Shown here piece by piece: positions 53,012 to 61,275 of a stretch of 64,000 bases of DNA (positions are counted from its first letter, which is position 1; every line of letters begins with the position of its first letter). A program made the position numbers and the translations under genes. Under the pieces are notes generated by a model. It was not told where the DNA came from, did not search any database, and saw only the letters and a program-made list of their open reading frames with translations. The stretch comes from Mesoaciditoga sp. Its GTDB lineage: Bacteria > Thermotogota > Thermotogae > Mesoaciditogales > Mesoaciditogaceae. The DNA lies in contig WGFY01000043.1 of NCBI GenBank assembly GCA_015491995.1, positions 1 to 64,000 of the forward strand. Direction: 5' to 3'.

Positions 53012-53538
53012 GAGTCACAACGGCCACCCGTGTAACTTTTATTCGTGTTCTTCTCGTAATACCATTTATGTACGCGTCCCTTAAAAGCATGGATGGTATT
53101 GCTCTCTTCATCTTTTTAATTGCGTCTTTTACGGATTACCTTGATGGGAAGCTTGCAAGAAGTATGAACGAGGTTACGACGCTTGGCAAGTTCGTCGACC
53201 AGCTTGCCGACAAAGTCCTGATAGATGCGGCTCTTCTGGTTTTTCTTCAAAAAGGTGAGATTGGAAGTTGGTTTGTGATCACCATCATCACAAGGGATAT
53301 AGCCGTAAGCGGACTTAGGATGATTGCGGCGAGTAAGTTACATGTTATCGCTGCAAGTTGGTGGGGAAAGATGAAAACAGTTTCACAAATGACCTTTGTA
53401 ATTGTCATGTTGCTTTATAAAGTAACTCCTTTTTTAGGTCAAAACTTGAACATAACTCTGATGTGGATCGCTTTTGCCATGACTGTATGGTCGGGAATTG
53501 ATTATTTCATAAAGAATTTAGAGGCCCTTGAAGAATGA
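53008..53538 (+). CDS. pgsA: CDP-diacylglycerol-glycerol-3-phosphate phosphatidyltransferase
   Basis: A 176-residue membrane enzyme making phosphatidylglycerol phosphate from CDP-diacylglycerol and glycerol 3-phosphate. The CDP-alcohol phosphotransferase motif is complete: TDYLDGKLARSMNEVTTLG followed by KFVDQLADK, giving D-x2-DG-x2-AR-x8-G-x3-D-x3-D. About five or six hydrophobic helices. It overlaps rimO and thpR by four bases each. Confidence 0.93.
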   Translation: MRVTTATRVTFIRVLLVIPFMYASLKSMDGIALFIFLIASFTDYLDGKLARSMNEVTTLGKFVDQLADKVLIDAALLVFLQKGEIGSWFVITIITRDIAVSGLRMIAASKLHVIAASWWGKMKTVSQMTFVIVMLLYKVTPFLGQNLNITLMWIAFAMTVWSGIDYFIKNLEALEE

Positions 53539-54095
53539 GAGTTTTTATGGCATTGAGGACTTCTTTTGAAGTTTCATCTTTGATATCTAACATGCAGGAT
53601 GAGCTGAAAAAAAACGGATTTTATGGAAGCTGGCCGGTACAAGATAACGTGCATTTGACTTTGTTTTTCTTCGGAGAAATAGGGGCTGACAAATCTAAGC
53701 AGATTGCCGAGATCATGGATGAAATCGTGTTGAAGAGCGATAAATTTTCTTTAACTTTGAATACAGTTGGATTTTTTCCACTTAAGGGGCTTCCGAGAGT
53801 GGTGTGGATGGGATGCGAAAAAGATGAAGATGTACAAGATCTGTATGAAAAGACAAATGTTTTTTTGAAAAAACGTGGTTTTGAGTTCAGAGAAAAGATC
53901 ATTCCTCACATAACTGTTGGAAGGATAAAGGGCGTACCAAAGGGGTGGAGGAAAATTTTATCTGAAATGAAGCATAGACCTGTGGAATTCAAGTGTGAGG
54001 ATGTGGAGTTGTTTTCGTCCGAATTAACGCCAAATGGTTCTATATACACACTTATCCATAGAAGTGAATTGGGAGGTTTACGTGATGAAAGATGA
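53535..54095 (+). CDS. thpR: RNA 2',3'-cyclic phosphodiesterase ThpR (LigT family)
   Basis: A 186-residue 2H phosphoesterase. The two catalytic HxTx motifs are HLTLFFFG and HITVGRIKG. Members hydrolyse 2',3'-cyclic phosphate ends of RNA to 2'-phosphates and were first described as 2'-5' RNA ligases. The start overlaps pgsA by four bases, and the last 11 bases overlap the beginning of recA. Physiological role is unclear; position next to recA is shared by other Thermotogota as far as I recall. Confidence 0.92.
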   Translation: MRVFMALRTSFEVSSLISNMQDELKKNGFYGSWPVQDNVHLTLFFFGEIGADKSKQIAEIMDEIVLKSDKFSLTLNTVGFFPLKGLPRVVWMGCEKDEDVQDLYEKTNVFLKKRGFEFREKIIPHITVGRIKGVPKGWRKILSEMKHRPVEFKCEDVELFSSELTPNGSIYTLIHRSELGGLRDER

Positions 54096-55152
54096 AAAAA
54101 AACCAGATAAGGAAAAAGCACTTGAAAGTGCCATAAAGCAAATAGAAAAAGATTTTGGTAAAGGCTCAATAATGATCCTCGGAGAAGATCAAGTTGTAAA
54201 GAACATAGAAGTAATTCCGTCTGGTTCCCTCTCTCTTAACGTGGCACTTGGAGTGGGGGGATACCCTAGGGGAAGAGTTGTGGAGATATACGGGCCGGAG
54301 TCGAGTGGCAAGACGACTCTTACACTTCATGCGTTGGCCGAAGCACAAAAACTCGGTGGAGTTGTAGCATTTGTCGATGCTGAGCATGCACTTGATGTTG
54401 TGTATGCCAGAAATTTAGGTGTAGATGTGAATCATCTTCTTATCTCTCAACCAGATAGTGGAGAACAGGCATTGGAAATCGTTGACACATTGGTTAGATC
54501 GAATGCAATTGATATGATAGTTGTAGATTCAGTCGCCGCCTTGGTTCCACGGGCAGAGATAGAGGGGGCAATGGGTGATGCACAGATGGGCCTTCAAGCT
54601 CGCCTCATGTCTCAAGCCTTAAGAAAGTTAACCGCAAGTGTTAGCAAATCAAAGACCACCGTGGTTTTTACCAATCAGATGAGAATGAAAATAGGGGTTA
54701 TGTTTGGAAATCCAGAAACCACAAGCGGTGGCAACGCTTTGAAATTCTACGCGACTATACGACTTGATATAAGAAGAAGAAGCCCCATAAAAGAAGGCGA
54801 TAAGATCGTAGGGAACGAAACACAGGTTAAAGTGGTGAAAAACAAAGTGGCTCCGCCATTCCGAGAAGCGCGATTTGACATAATATACGGTAGAGGTATA
54901 GTGAGGGAGAATGAGCTGATCGAGTTGGGAATAAACGATGAAATCGTTTCAAAGCGGGGGTCTTGGTTGAGTTATATAACACCTGATGGCGAAGAGGTAA
55001 GTTTGGGTCAAGGGAAGAACAAAGCGGTTCAGTTTTTGGTAGAGAATCCTGAAGTGGCGAATGATATTGAAAATAGAATAAGAAAGGCACATGGCCTTTT
55101 GAAAGAAGAAAATCCGGAAGAGAAAAAAGATGGATCAGAGCAAAACACTTGA
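54085..55152 (+). CDS. recA: Recombinase RecA
   Basis: A 355-residue homologous recombination ATPase and SOS coprotease. Walker A is [10 protein letters not shown], Walker [11 protein letters not shown]; the DNA-binding loops include [21 protein letters not shown] (loop 1, shown by its [11 protein letters not shown] start) and [15 protein letters not shown] (loop 2). The acidic, lysine-rich C-terminus (KKDGSEQNT) is normal. ATG at 54085 follows GGGAGG; the upstream frame belongs to thpR. It overlaps recX by 23 bases. No LexA-type box was seen at the operon promoter. Confidence 0.97.
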   Translation: MKDEKKPDKEKALESAIKQIEKDFGKGSIMILGEDQVVKNIEVIPSGSLSLNVALGVGGYPRGRVVEIYGPESSGKTTLTLHALAEAQKLGGVVAFVDAEHALDVVYARNLGVDVNHLLISQPDSGEQALEIVDTLVRSNAIDMIVVDSVAALVPRAEIEGAMGDAQMGLQARLMSQALRKLTASVSKSKTTVVFTNQMRMKIGVMFGNPETTSGGNALKFYATIRLDIRRRSPIKEGDKIVGNETQVKVVKNKVAPPFREARFDIIYGRGIVRENELIELGINDEIVSKRGSWLSYITPDGEEVSLGQGKNKAVQFLVENPEVANDIENRIRKAHGLLKEENPEEKKDGSEQNT

Positions 55153-55717
55153 AAAAGCTCGTTCGTATGCCCTTAGGCTTTTAAAGGTAAGGCTTAGATC
55201 CGAAAAGGAACTGGCACAAAGGATGAAAATCAAAAATTATTCATCTGAAAACATAGAAAAGGTCATTTCCGAATTAAAAGGGTACGGGATGTTAAACGAT
55301 TTAAGATTTGCGATTTTTTTTACATTCGATGAAGTGAAACTCAAATTCAAAGGTCCAAGGTATATAAGATACAAGTTGAAGATGTTTGGAGTTAACGATG
55401 ACGACGTGTCTAAAGCTTTAGAAGATGTGATGAAAGAGATGGATTTGAAAGAGGTATTTTCGCATTTTATACGTTCTCATCGGTCTAAAACTCAAAGAGA
55501 AATCAAAGAAATGCTGATAAAAAGAGGATTTGATTCGCAGACGGTGCATGAAACTTTGCTTGCGATCTACGAAGATTGGAGGTGTGACGATGAATCAAGA
55601 ACTAATGCTCGTGTTGATATTCGTCCCGATAGCCATTCTGGCTGTGATAATGGGTTACCATATGGGAAAAACGAAAGTGTTAAACGAGCAGAAAAGGGCG
55701 AAAGAAAGTGCAAATGA
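55130..55717 (+). CDS. recX: Regulatory protein RecX with out-of-family C-terminal extension
   Basis: A 195-residue frame of which residues 1 to about 153 are RecX, the small helical modulator of RecA filaments ([48 protein letters not shown]). From residue 154 on, the frame runs through the first 128 bases of rny in another register and the sequence turns polar and low in hydrophobic residues. The natural end was probably near the rny ribosome binding site (GGAGGTGTGA), which contains a TGA one frame away. So either recX lost its stop by a small indel or the protein carries an extra 42-residue tail. It starts inside the recA end. Confidence 0.85.
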   Translation: MDQSKTLEKARSYALRLLKVRLRSEKELAQRMKIKNYSSENIEKVISELKGYGMLNDLRFAIFFTFDEVKLKFKGPRYIRYKLKMFGVNDDDVSKALEDVMKEMDLKEVFSHFIRSHRSKTQREIKEMLIKRGFDSQTVHETLLAIYEDWRCDDESRTNARVDIRPDSHSGCDNGLPYGKNESVKRAEKGERKCK

Positions 55718-57134
55718 GATATTAAAATCTGCCGAACAAGAAGCTCAGAAAACTAAAAAAGAAATGGTTCTCGATGCCAAGCAAGAAATAGCATCAATGA
55801 GAAATGATTTCAATAGGGAAATGCAAAAGCAAAGAAATGAGCTTAAGCAATTTGAAGAACGTTTGAATAAACGTGAAGAGGCTTTTACCAAAAGAGAAGA
55901 AGTTTTTGCAAGAAAAGAAGATAAGTTTGAAGAGATGAAAGAGGAAATTGAAAGGAAAAAAGAAGAAATCGAAGAAACTTTGAAGAGTCAAAAAGAAAAG
56001 TTACAAAATATATCCGGATTGAGCACTCAAGAGGCCAGGGAATTGGTTTTGAAATCGACGAAGGAAGATATGGAAAGGAATCTTGCAAAAATGTACTCTC
56101 AAATGAAAGAGAGGTACGAGGAAGAAGCGGAAGAAAACGCAAAATGGTTGATGTCAACGGCAATACAAAGATATGCGAGTAGTTACATCAACGAAATTGC
56201 CGTTTCTTCTGTTGAACTTCCAAATGATGATATGAAGGGAAGGATTATAGGACGAGAGGGTAGAAACATTCGCGCTTTTGAAAATTTAACCGGTGTTGAT
56301 CTGATCATAGATGATACGCCTGAAACTGTTGTTCTGTCGTCTTTTAACCCACTACGCAGAGAGATAGCCAGAATGACTCTCGAGAGATTGATAATCGATG
56401 GTAGAATACACCCCGCAATGATCGAAGAGATTTATGAGAAATCGAAAAAAGAAGTGGAAAAACTGGTACGTGACGAGGGGAAAAAAGCAATATTAACTGT
56501 TGGGATTTCCACAATGCACCAAGAACTTCTCAAATTGCTTGGAAGATTGAAATTCCGTACAAGCTTTGGGCAAAACGTACTTCATCACTCGATAGAAGTG
56601 GCACAAATAGCTGCCATGATGGCGGAAGAATTGGGTTTGAATGTTGAAAAGGTGAAGCGCGGTGCGTTGCTTCATGACATAGGTAAGGCCGTTGATCACG
56701 AGGTTCAGGGGACGCATGCGATTATAGGAGGAGAGCTGGCAAGACGCTATCGTGAAAAAAATATGGTTGTCAACATGATACAAGCTCATCACGAAGAGGT
56801 GGCATTCGAAAGCCCAGAGGCTGTCTTGATCTCAGCTGCTGATGCCATAAGTGCTGCGAGGCCTGGAGCACGTCGGGAGAGTTTGGATATATACATGAAA
56901 AGGCTTCAAAAACTTGAAGAAATAGCCACAAACCATAAATACGTTACCAAAGCGTATGCCATACAGGCCGGACGTGAAATAAGAGTTATAGTTGAACCTG
57001 ATAAGGTAGATGACGAAATGGCTGATAAGATGTCTTACGATATAGCGCGCAAAATAGAAGAGACCATGGAATACCCCGGACAGCTTAAAGTTGTGGTAAT
57101 CAGGGAAAAAAGAAGCATAGAGTACGCAAAGTGA
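55590..57134 (+). CDS. rny: Ribonuclease Y
   Basis: A 514-residue membrane-anchored endoribonuclease that initiates mRNA decay. One N-terminal helix ([19 protein letters not shown]), a long coiled coil rich in Glu and Lys (about 28-200), a KH RNA-binding domain (GRIIGREGRNIRAFENLTG region, seen as IIGREGRNIRA) and an HD domain with ALLHDIGKAVDHE. Length is typical. ATG at 55590 follows GGAGGTGTGACG; the longer frame overlaps recX. The stop overlaps the GTG of glpP. Confidence 0.96.
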   Translation: MNQELMLVLIFVPIAILAVIMGYHMGKTKVLNEQKRAKESANEILKSAEQEAQKTKKEMVLDAKQEIASMRNDFNREMQKQRNELKQFEERLNKREEAFTKREEVFARKEDKFEEMKEEIERKKEEIEETLKSQKEKLQNISGLSTQEARELVLKSTKEDMERNLAKMYSQMKERYEEEAEENAKWLMSTAIQRYASSYINEIAVSSVELPNDDMKGRIIGREGRNIRAFENLTGVDLIIDDTPETVVLSSFNPLRREIARMTLERLIIDGRIHPAMIEEIYEKSKKEVEKLVRDEGKKAILTVGISTMHQELLKLLGRLKFRTSFGQNVLHHSIEVAQIAAMMAEELGLNVEKVKRGALLHDIGKAVDHEVQGTHAIIGGELARRYREKNMVVNMIQAHHEEVAFESPEAVLISAADAISAARPGARRESLDIYMKRLQKLEEIATNHKYVTKAYAIQAGREIRVIVEPDKVDDEMADKMSYDIARKIEETMEYPGQLKVVVIREKRSIEYAK

Positions 57135-57676
57135 GAAAAAAAGAGATAATAGCCGCAATTTGGCAAGATACGCATGTAGAGGATATTCCTCAAGAGTGTA
57201 CGACGATTTTTTTATTGGGCACCACGATCTCCAATGTTGGAGATCGTGTGCGCCTTTTTTCATCCAAAGAGGTGTGGGTAGATATAGATTTTGTGGAAGG
57301 GCTTGAAAAAAATAGGGCAGGTGTAAAATTTTTAAAAGACAAGGGGACTTATGGCATAATAACGACAAAGCTTTCACTGCTTAACGAATGTGAAAAAATT
57401 GGAATGCCTGTTATTTTAAGATTTTTTGCCCTTGATTCTCATGCGGTTAGAAGTGGTCTGCGCCACTTGATGCATATTAAACGCATAGAGGTATTGCCTG
57501 CAGACGTGCTACCAAAACTCGTGGATACTTTTAAGAGTATAAACCCCAAGGTGTTCATAATAGCGGCCGGGCTTATTTCTTCAGCGGACGAGGTTAGAAC
57601 ACTTTTTAAAGAAGGCGTTGATGCGGTGTCAATTGGTGGTGAAATCAAAAAAGTTTGGAAAGAATACTATCATTGA
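57131..57676 (+). CDS. glpP: GlpP-family glycerol-3-phosphate responsive antiterminator
   Basis: A 181-residue TIM-barrel-like protein. In Bacillus, GlpP binds glycerol 3-phosphate and the leader RNA of glpD/glpFK to prevent termination. Family features: an IFLLGTTISNVG beginning, VWVDIDFVEGL, GTYGIITTKLSLL, and a late PKVFIIAAGLISSADEV and GVDAVSIGGEIKKVW. GTG start overlaps the rny stop. A strong terminator-like hairpin lies inside its own coding region (57218-57260). Target genes are not in this window. Confidence 0.88.
   Translation: MRKKEIIAAIWQDTHVEDIPQECTTIFLLGTTISNVGDRVRLFSSKEVWVDIDFVEGLEKNRAGVKFLKDKGTYGIITTKLSLLNECEKIGMPVILRFFALDSHAVRSGLRHLMHIKRIEVLPADVLPKLVDTFKSINPKVFIIAAGLISSADEVRTLFKEGVDAVSIGGEIKKVWKEYYH
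57218..57260 (+). terminator. Terminator-like hairpin within glpP
   Basis: CACGATCTCCAA (57223-57234) pairs perfectly with TTGGAGATCGTG (57237-57248). Outer GGC/GCC pairs extend the stem after a small internal loop, and six T residues follow at 57255-57260. It sits about 30 codons into glpP. It has every mark of an intrinsic terminator, and could end part of the recA-rny transcript or be a regulatory site for glpP. Confidence 0.6.
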
Positions 57677-57770
57677 ATCTTAATGAACTATTCAAAGACA
57701 GTATAAGCTAAAGAAAAACCTTCTCTGTATACTTTAAAATGGAAGTCAACAAAGAAGGGAAGGTGTTTCG

Positions 57771-57923
57771 ATGAGCAAGTTCAAGAAAGTTTTAAACAAT
57801 CCACGAATTGTGTCCCAATTTGAATTGCTGAAGATGATGAGGATGAACAAAAAAGAAGCAAATGTTGAATTTGTTCGACGTTCTCTCGAAGGATATGGAG
57901 CACAAAGGGAATCGAAGAAGTGA
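57771..57923 (+). CDS. Small basic protein of 50 residues, unknown
   Basis: A short ORF starting ATG with AAGGTG seven bases upstream and ending TGA. The product (SKFKKVLNNPRIVSQFELL at the start, FVRRSLEGYGAQRESKK at the end) is highly basic and probably helical, with no cysteine, signal or membrane segment. I do not recognise it. The degenerate ATPase gene starts six bases after its stop, so they are likely coexpressed. The strong binding site and tight spacing support it as a real gene. Bases 57677-57770 upstream hold only a possible -10 (TATACT, 57729-57734). Confidence 0.65.
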   Translation: MSKFKKVLNNPRIVSQFELLKMMRMNKKEANVEFVRRSLEGYGAQRESKK

Positions 57924-57929
57924 ATTGTC

Positions 57930-58649
57930 ATGGAAATTCCACTACTTGAATTTAAAAACTTCTCTTTATGGACAGAAAAAAGAAAGTTCGTCGACGATTT
58001 TTCTTTAAGCGTGAAAAAAGGAAATGTGATTTTGATATATGGACCAAGGGATTCTGGAAAATCTGCTATTTTAAGAAGTACTGTACATTTGAATGAAGAG
58101 CTTTTCGAATCTATCAACAGTGGAGGGAATATATTCTTCAAAGGAAAAGATATAAGCAATTGGGATAGAAAGGAACTGAGAAAGAAAATTTCTTACGTTG
58201 ACACTTCCTTCATTGAAAGTCTTTCTTCTTTAACCGTTGACCGAATAATCAGACTTGTTAAGGGTAACAACGTCGATCTTTATTACGATTCCATGATAGA
58301 ACTTCTCAAAAAATTGGGGATCTTGGATCTTTTAAAGAAAGGACTTCATACACGTGTGGGGGATCTTCATGGAAATATAAGAGTGCTGTTTCTCCTTTTT
58401 ATGGCCTTGCTAAGAGAGCCCGAAATCGTGGCCCTTGATTGTATCGTAGATCATCTTGATGATGATGCTGCTTTGAAAGTTCAAAATGTTGTGCTATCAT
58501 TAAAGGAAAAATACACTTTGATACTGGCCACTAGAAGATTACCTAATTTTCTCGCCATAGCCGATCGGATAATAGTGCTTCGAAATGGGAAAACCCAGTT
58601 TTCTGGGAGCAAGAAGGAGATGATATTGACTTTCAGCGAGGAGGAATAA
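57930..58649 (+). CDS. Degenerate ABC-type ATPase (PstB-like), catalytic motifs lost
   Basis: A 239-residue ABC ATP-binding-domain protein closest in layout to PstB. Walker A is present (GPRDSGKS, 38-45) and overall length and order fit. But the Q-loop Gln is absent (SYVDTSF), the signature reads DLHGNIR (146-151) instead of LSGGQ, Walker B is IVALDC with Cys171 replacing the catalytic Glu, and the switch His is Arg202 (LATRRLPNF). It may bind but should not hydrolyse ATP normally. The frame is fully open, so it looks maintained, perhaps as a regulatory or structural protein. No permease gene is near. Neighbours: the 50-residue ORF and a PfkB kinase. Confidence 0.85.
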   Translation: MEIPLLEFKNFSLWTEKRKFVDDFSLSVKKGNVILIYGPRDSGKSAILRSTVHLNEELFESINSGGNIFFKGKDISNWDRKELRKKISYVDTSFIESLSSLTVDRIIRLVKGNNVDLYYDSMIELLKKLGILDLLKKGLHTRVGDLHGNIRVLFLLFMALLREPEIVALDCIVDHLDDDAALKVQNVVLSLKEKYTLILATRRLPNFLAIADRIIVLRNGKTQFSGSKKEMILTFSEEE

Positions 58650-58652
58650 AAA

Positions 58653-59612
58653 ATGGATGTTTTAACCGTTACCCTTAATCCTGCTCTTGATAGGCTCATA
58701 GAGATTGATAATCTCGAAATAGGTACAATTCATCGTATATTTGAAAGCGAAAAAACTCATATTTCTCCTGGCGGAAAAGGAATAAACGTTTCGCTGTATT
58801 TGGATCAATTGGGAATAGAATCCACGGCACTTGGCATACTCGGTGGGTTGACTGGAAGGATGTTTCAAGTAAGGATGAAAAGGGACTTTGACAACAGGAT
58901 ATTCACCAGTTTTCTCTACGTAAAAGATGAGACGAGGGAAAATTTGACGTTGGTTGACAGAAAATCAAAAACAATAACAGCGCTCAACCTTCCTGGTCCA
59001 AAAGTTGATCAAAGGAGCTTTGAACTCTTCATGAAAAAATATGTGGCGTTGCTTTCAAGGGTGAAAATCTGTGAGATAGGTGGCACAATTCCAAGTGGGA
59101 TTTCCCTTGAAGTGTATAACAAAATGGTTAATATGGCTAAAAAAGCTAATGTGATGACGATCGTAAATGCTCATGGAGAACCGTTATCCCATGCGATAGA
59201 GGCGGGACCAGACATCGTCAAGCCAGATATACGGGGTTCAAAAGTGGTGTTAGGGAAAACTCTTAACACGCTTGATGATTATGTATCGTCTGCGAAGGAG
59301 ATAATAGACAAAGGCGCTCGGATGGTGATATATTCGTTTGAGGTTAAAAATGATTTGGTTGTAACTCCTGAATGGACATATCTTTTTAAGATGAAAGGTG
59401 AAATAAAGCGGATCAACCTTATGGGCACGGGTGATGCTTACATCGCAGGCTTGATTTACGGGATTTCGAATGGAAAAGATTTTTTTGAAAGTGTAAGATA
59501 TGGTATGGCCGCTGCAATTGCAGATGAATTGACAGAAGAAAAAAATATTGGTGGCATAGATGGAATGAATGCTGCGATGAAGCTCATAGAGATGGAGCGT
59601 GTGTTGTCATGA
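58653..59612 (+). CDS. 1-phosphofructokinase-family (PfkB) sugar kinase
   Basis: A 319-residue kinase of the PfkB family, subgroup of 1-phosphofructokinase, tagatose-6-phosphate kinase and Pfk-2. It begins TLNPALDRLIEID, followed by the substrate motif SPGGKGINVSLYLDQLG, and ends with the anion-hole and catalytic aspartate in LMGTGDAYIAGL. It phosphorylates a sugar phosphate, probably fructose 1-phosphate or fructose 6-phosphate. GAGGAGG precedes the ATG. It is three bases after the degenerate ATPase and overlaps the CBS gene by four. Confidence 0.88.
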   Translation: MDVLTVTLNPALDRLIEIDNLEIGTIHRIFESEKTHISPGGKGINVSLYLDQLGIESTALGILGGLTGRMFQVRMKRDFDNRIFTSFLYVKDETRENLTLVDRKSKTITALNLPGPKVDQRSFELFMKKYVALLSRVKICEIGGTIPSGISLEVYNKMVNMAKKANVMTIVNAHGEPLSHAIEAGPDIVKPDIRGSKVVLGKTLNTLDDYVSSAKEIIDKGARMVIYSFEVKNDLVVTPEWTYLFKMKGEIKRINLMGTGDAYIAGLIYGISNGKDFFESVRYGMAAAIADELTEEKNIGGIDGMNAAMKLIEMERVLS

Positions 59613-60046
59613 AGGTTAAGGATTTCATGGAAAGAGATGTCACGGCTGTATTTTCAGATGAAACTGTTGAAGAATTCATTCATGCATGTGTTCATCAATT
59701 TCGTTCGGGACTCCCCGTGGTGGATAGCGAAATGCGTGTCGTTGGCGTGATGACAGAAAGCGATGTCATGCATGCGATAATTCCAAGTTATATGGAAATG
59801 CTGCACTCTACTTCTTTCATTCCAGACACGAATATCACGAAGAAACGTTTGGAAGAGATAAAAAATAAACATATATCTCAATATATGAGGGAAAATGTTG
59901 AAGCCTTGAAAACAACCGATACGCTTTTAAGCGCTGCCACTTTGATAATAAAAAAAAGCCATAGATTCTTGCCAGTCGTGGACGAAGATGGACATTTGGC
60001 GGGTATAGTAACTCGTGCGCTCATTTTGGAGGCGCTCCTGATTTGA
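59609..60046 (+). CDS. CBS-pair protein
   Basis: A 145-residue protein made of two CBS repeats (about 1-55 and 85-145), separated by a linker. Repeat one: KVKDFMERDVTAVFSDETV and VVDSEMRVVGVMTESDVM. Repeat two: ISQYMRENVEALKTTDTL and VVDEDGHLAGIVTRALIL. Such free-standing CBS pairs bind adenine nucleotides and regulate partners. The target may be the neighbouring kinase, given the overlapping genes; that is inference. It overlaps mtaB by four bases. Confidence 0.9.
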   Translation: MKVKDFMERDVTAVFSDETVEEFIHACVHQFRSGLPVVDSEMRVVGVMTESDVMHAIIPSYMEMLHSTSFIPDTNITKKRLEEIKNKHISQYMRENVEALKTTDTLLSAATLIIKKSHRFLPVVDEDGHLAGIVTRALILEALLI

Positions 60047-61275
60047 AATATCATATACACACATTAGGATGTAAATTCAATCAATATGAAAGCGCCAAGA
60101 TCGATGAAATTTTTAGGGAAAATGGTCATGTAAACTCCAACGCAAAAGATGCTGACATCGTGATCGTGAACAGTTGTGCCGTAACTAAAGAAGCTTCAAG
60201 GAAATCGCTTCAGATAGCCAGGCATTTTAAAAAAATAAATCCAAATTCCCAAATAATTTTCACAGGTTGTGCCGTTCATGATAGAGATATCAAGGGTTTT
60301 GACTTGGTCATTGGAAACGGCGAGAAATTAAGAATGCTTGATTTTCTTGATAAAAATGGAGAATTTCTCAATTCATCCTATTTCCTTGAAGATGACTTGA
60401 ATTACTCTGTAAAAGAAATTCCAAATCATACACGTGCTTTCTTAAGTATAGAAAATGGTTGTAATTGGGGATGTGCTTACTGTGCGATACCTCATTTTCG
60501 TGGTACAAAAATACGCTCAAAATCTTCAAAAATTGTCACAGAAGAAACACGTCTTATGGTGAAAAATGGTGTTAAAGAAATTGTGATCACCGGAATAAAC
60601 ATCGCTTTGTACGACGATGAGGGAACAGATCTTCATAATTTGATAGGTGAGATTCTCAAAGTAAACGGAGATTTCAGATTAAGGCTCGGCTCAATAGACC
60701 CTGTTAGCTTGAGGAAGTTGGTGGATCTCTTTGAAGATTCAAAGCTTTGCAATCATGCGCATATGTCATTGCAAAGTGGCTCGGATGCCACCCTGAAAAG
60801 GATGAGAAGAATGTACACTTCGAAGGATATAACAGATTGTGTTAAAATCCTTCGGAAAAGTGATGATTTGTTTGCCTTTTCGGTCGATGTGATAGTTGGT
60901 TTTCCAGGTGAAACGGAAGAAGAATTTCGACAGACGTATGAAATTCTTAAAGAAATAGGTGCTTCGAGAATACATGTTTTTCCGTTTTCAGCACGTCCCC
61001 ATACCGTAGCCGCATCGATGTCAAATCAAGTGGAAAATGCTGTCAAAATTGAGAGAGCAAGGAGATTGAGAAAATTATCCGACCAACTTTCAAGTGATTA
61101 TTTTAGAAAGAGCGAGAATGTGAACCGTAGGGTATTAATAGAACAAGTTGAAAATGGAATCTCAGAAGGTTTAGATCAATATTATGTACGCCACAAAATT
61201 TGTCGTGTGGCCACGGTAGGCGAGTTTTTTGAGTACAAAAGTGAGGGGGTCGTTGGTAATGAAAATATACTTTAA
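60043..61275 (+). CDS. mtaB: tRNA t6A37 methylthiotransferase MtaB
   Basis: A 410-residue radical-SAM methylthiotransferase converting t6A to ms2t6A at position 37 of tRNAs. First motif TLGCKFNQYES is the MtaB/e-MtaB form; other cluster residues are VNSCAVT and FTGCAVHD. The radical SAM motif is ENGCNWGCAYCAIP. A TRAM domain is expected at the end (from about 350). TTG start overlaps the CBS gene. It differs from RimO at 51.7 kb by the first motif. Confidence 0.92.
   Translation: MKYHIHTLGCKFNQYESAKIDEIFRENGHVNSNAKDADIVIVNSCAVTKEASRKSLQIARHFKKINPNSQIIFTGCAVHDRDIKGFDLVIGNGEKLRMLDFLDKNGEFLNSSYFLEDDLNYSVKEIPNHTRAFLSIENGCNWGCAYCAIPHFRGTKIRSKSSKIVTEETRLMVKNGVKEIVITGINIALYDDEGTDLHNLIGEILKVNGDFRLRLGSIDPVSLRKLVDLFEDSKLCNHAHMSLQSGSDATLKRMRRMYTSKDITDCVKILRKSDDLFAFSVDVIVGFPGETEEEFRQTYEILKEIGASRIHVFPFSARPHTVAASMSNQVENAVKIERARRLRKLSDQLSSDYFRKSENVNRRVLIEQVENGISEGLDQYYVRHKICRVATVGEFFEYKSEGVVGNENIL

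Noticed and set aside
54034-54084. Longer N-terminus of RecA
   Set aside because: The upstream codons belong to the thpR end; the ATG at 54085 has GGGAGG and gives the normal RecA start.
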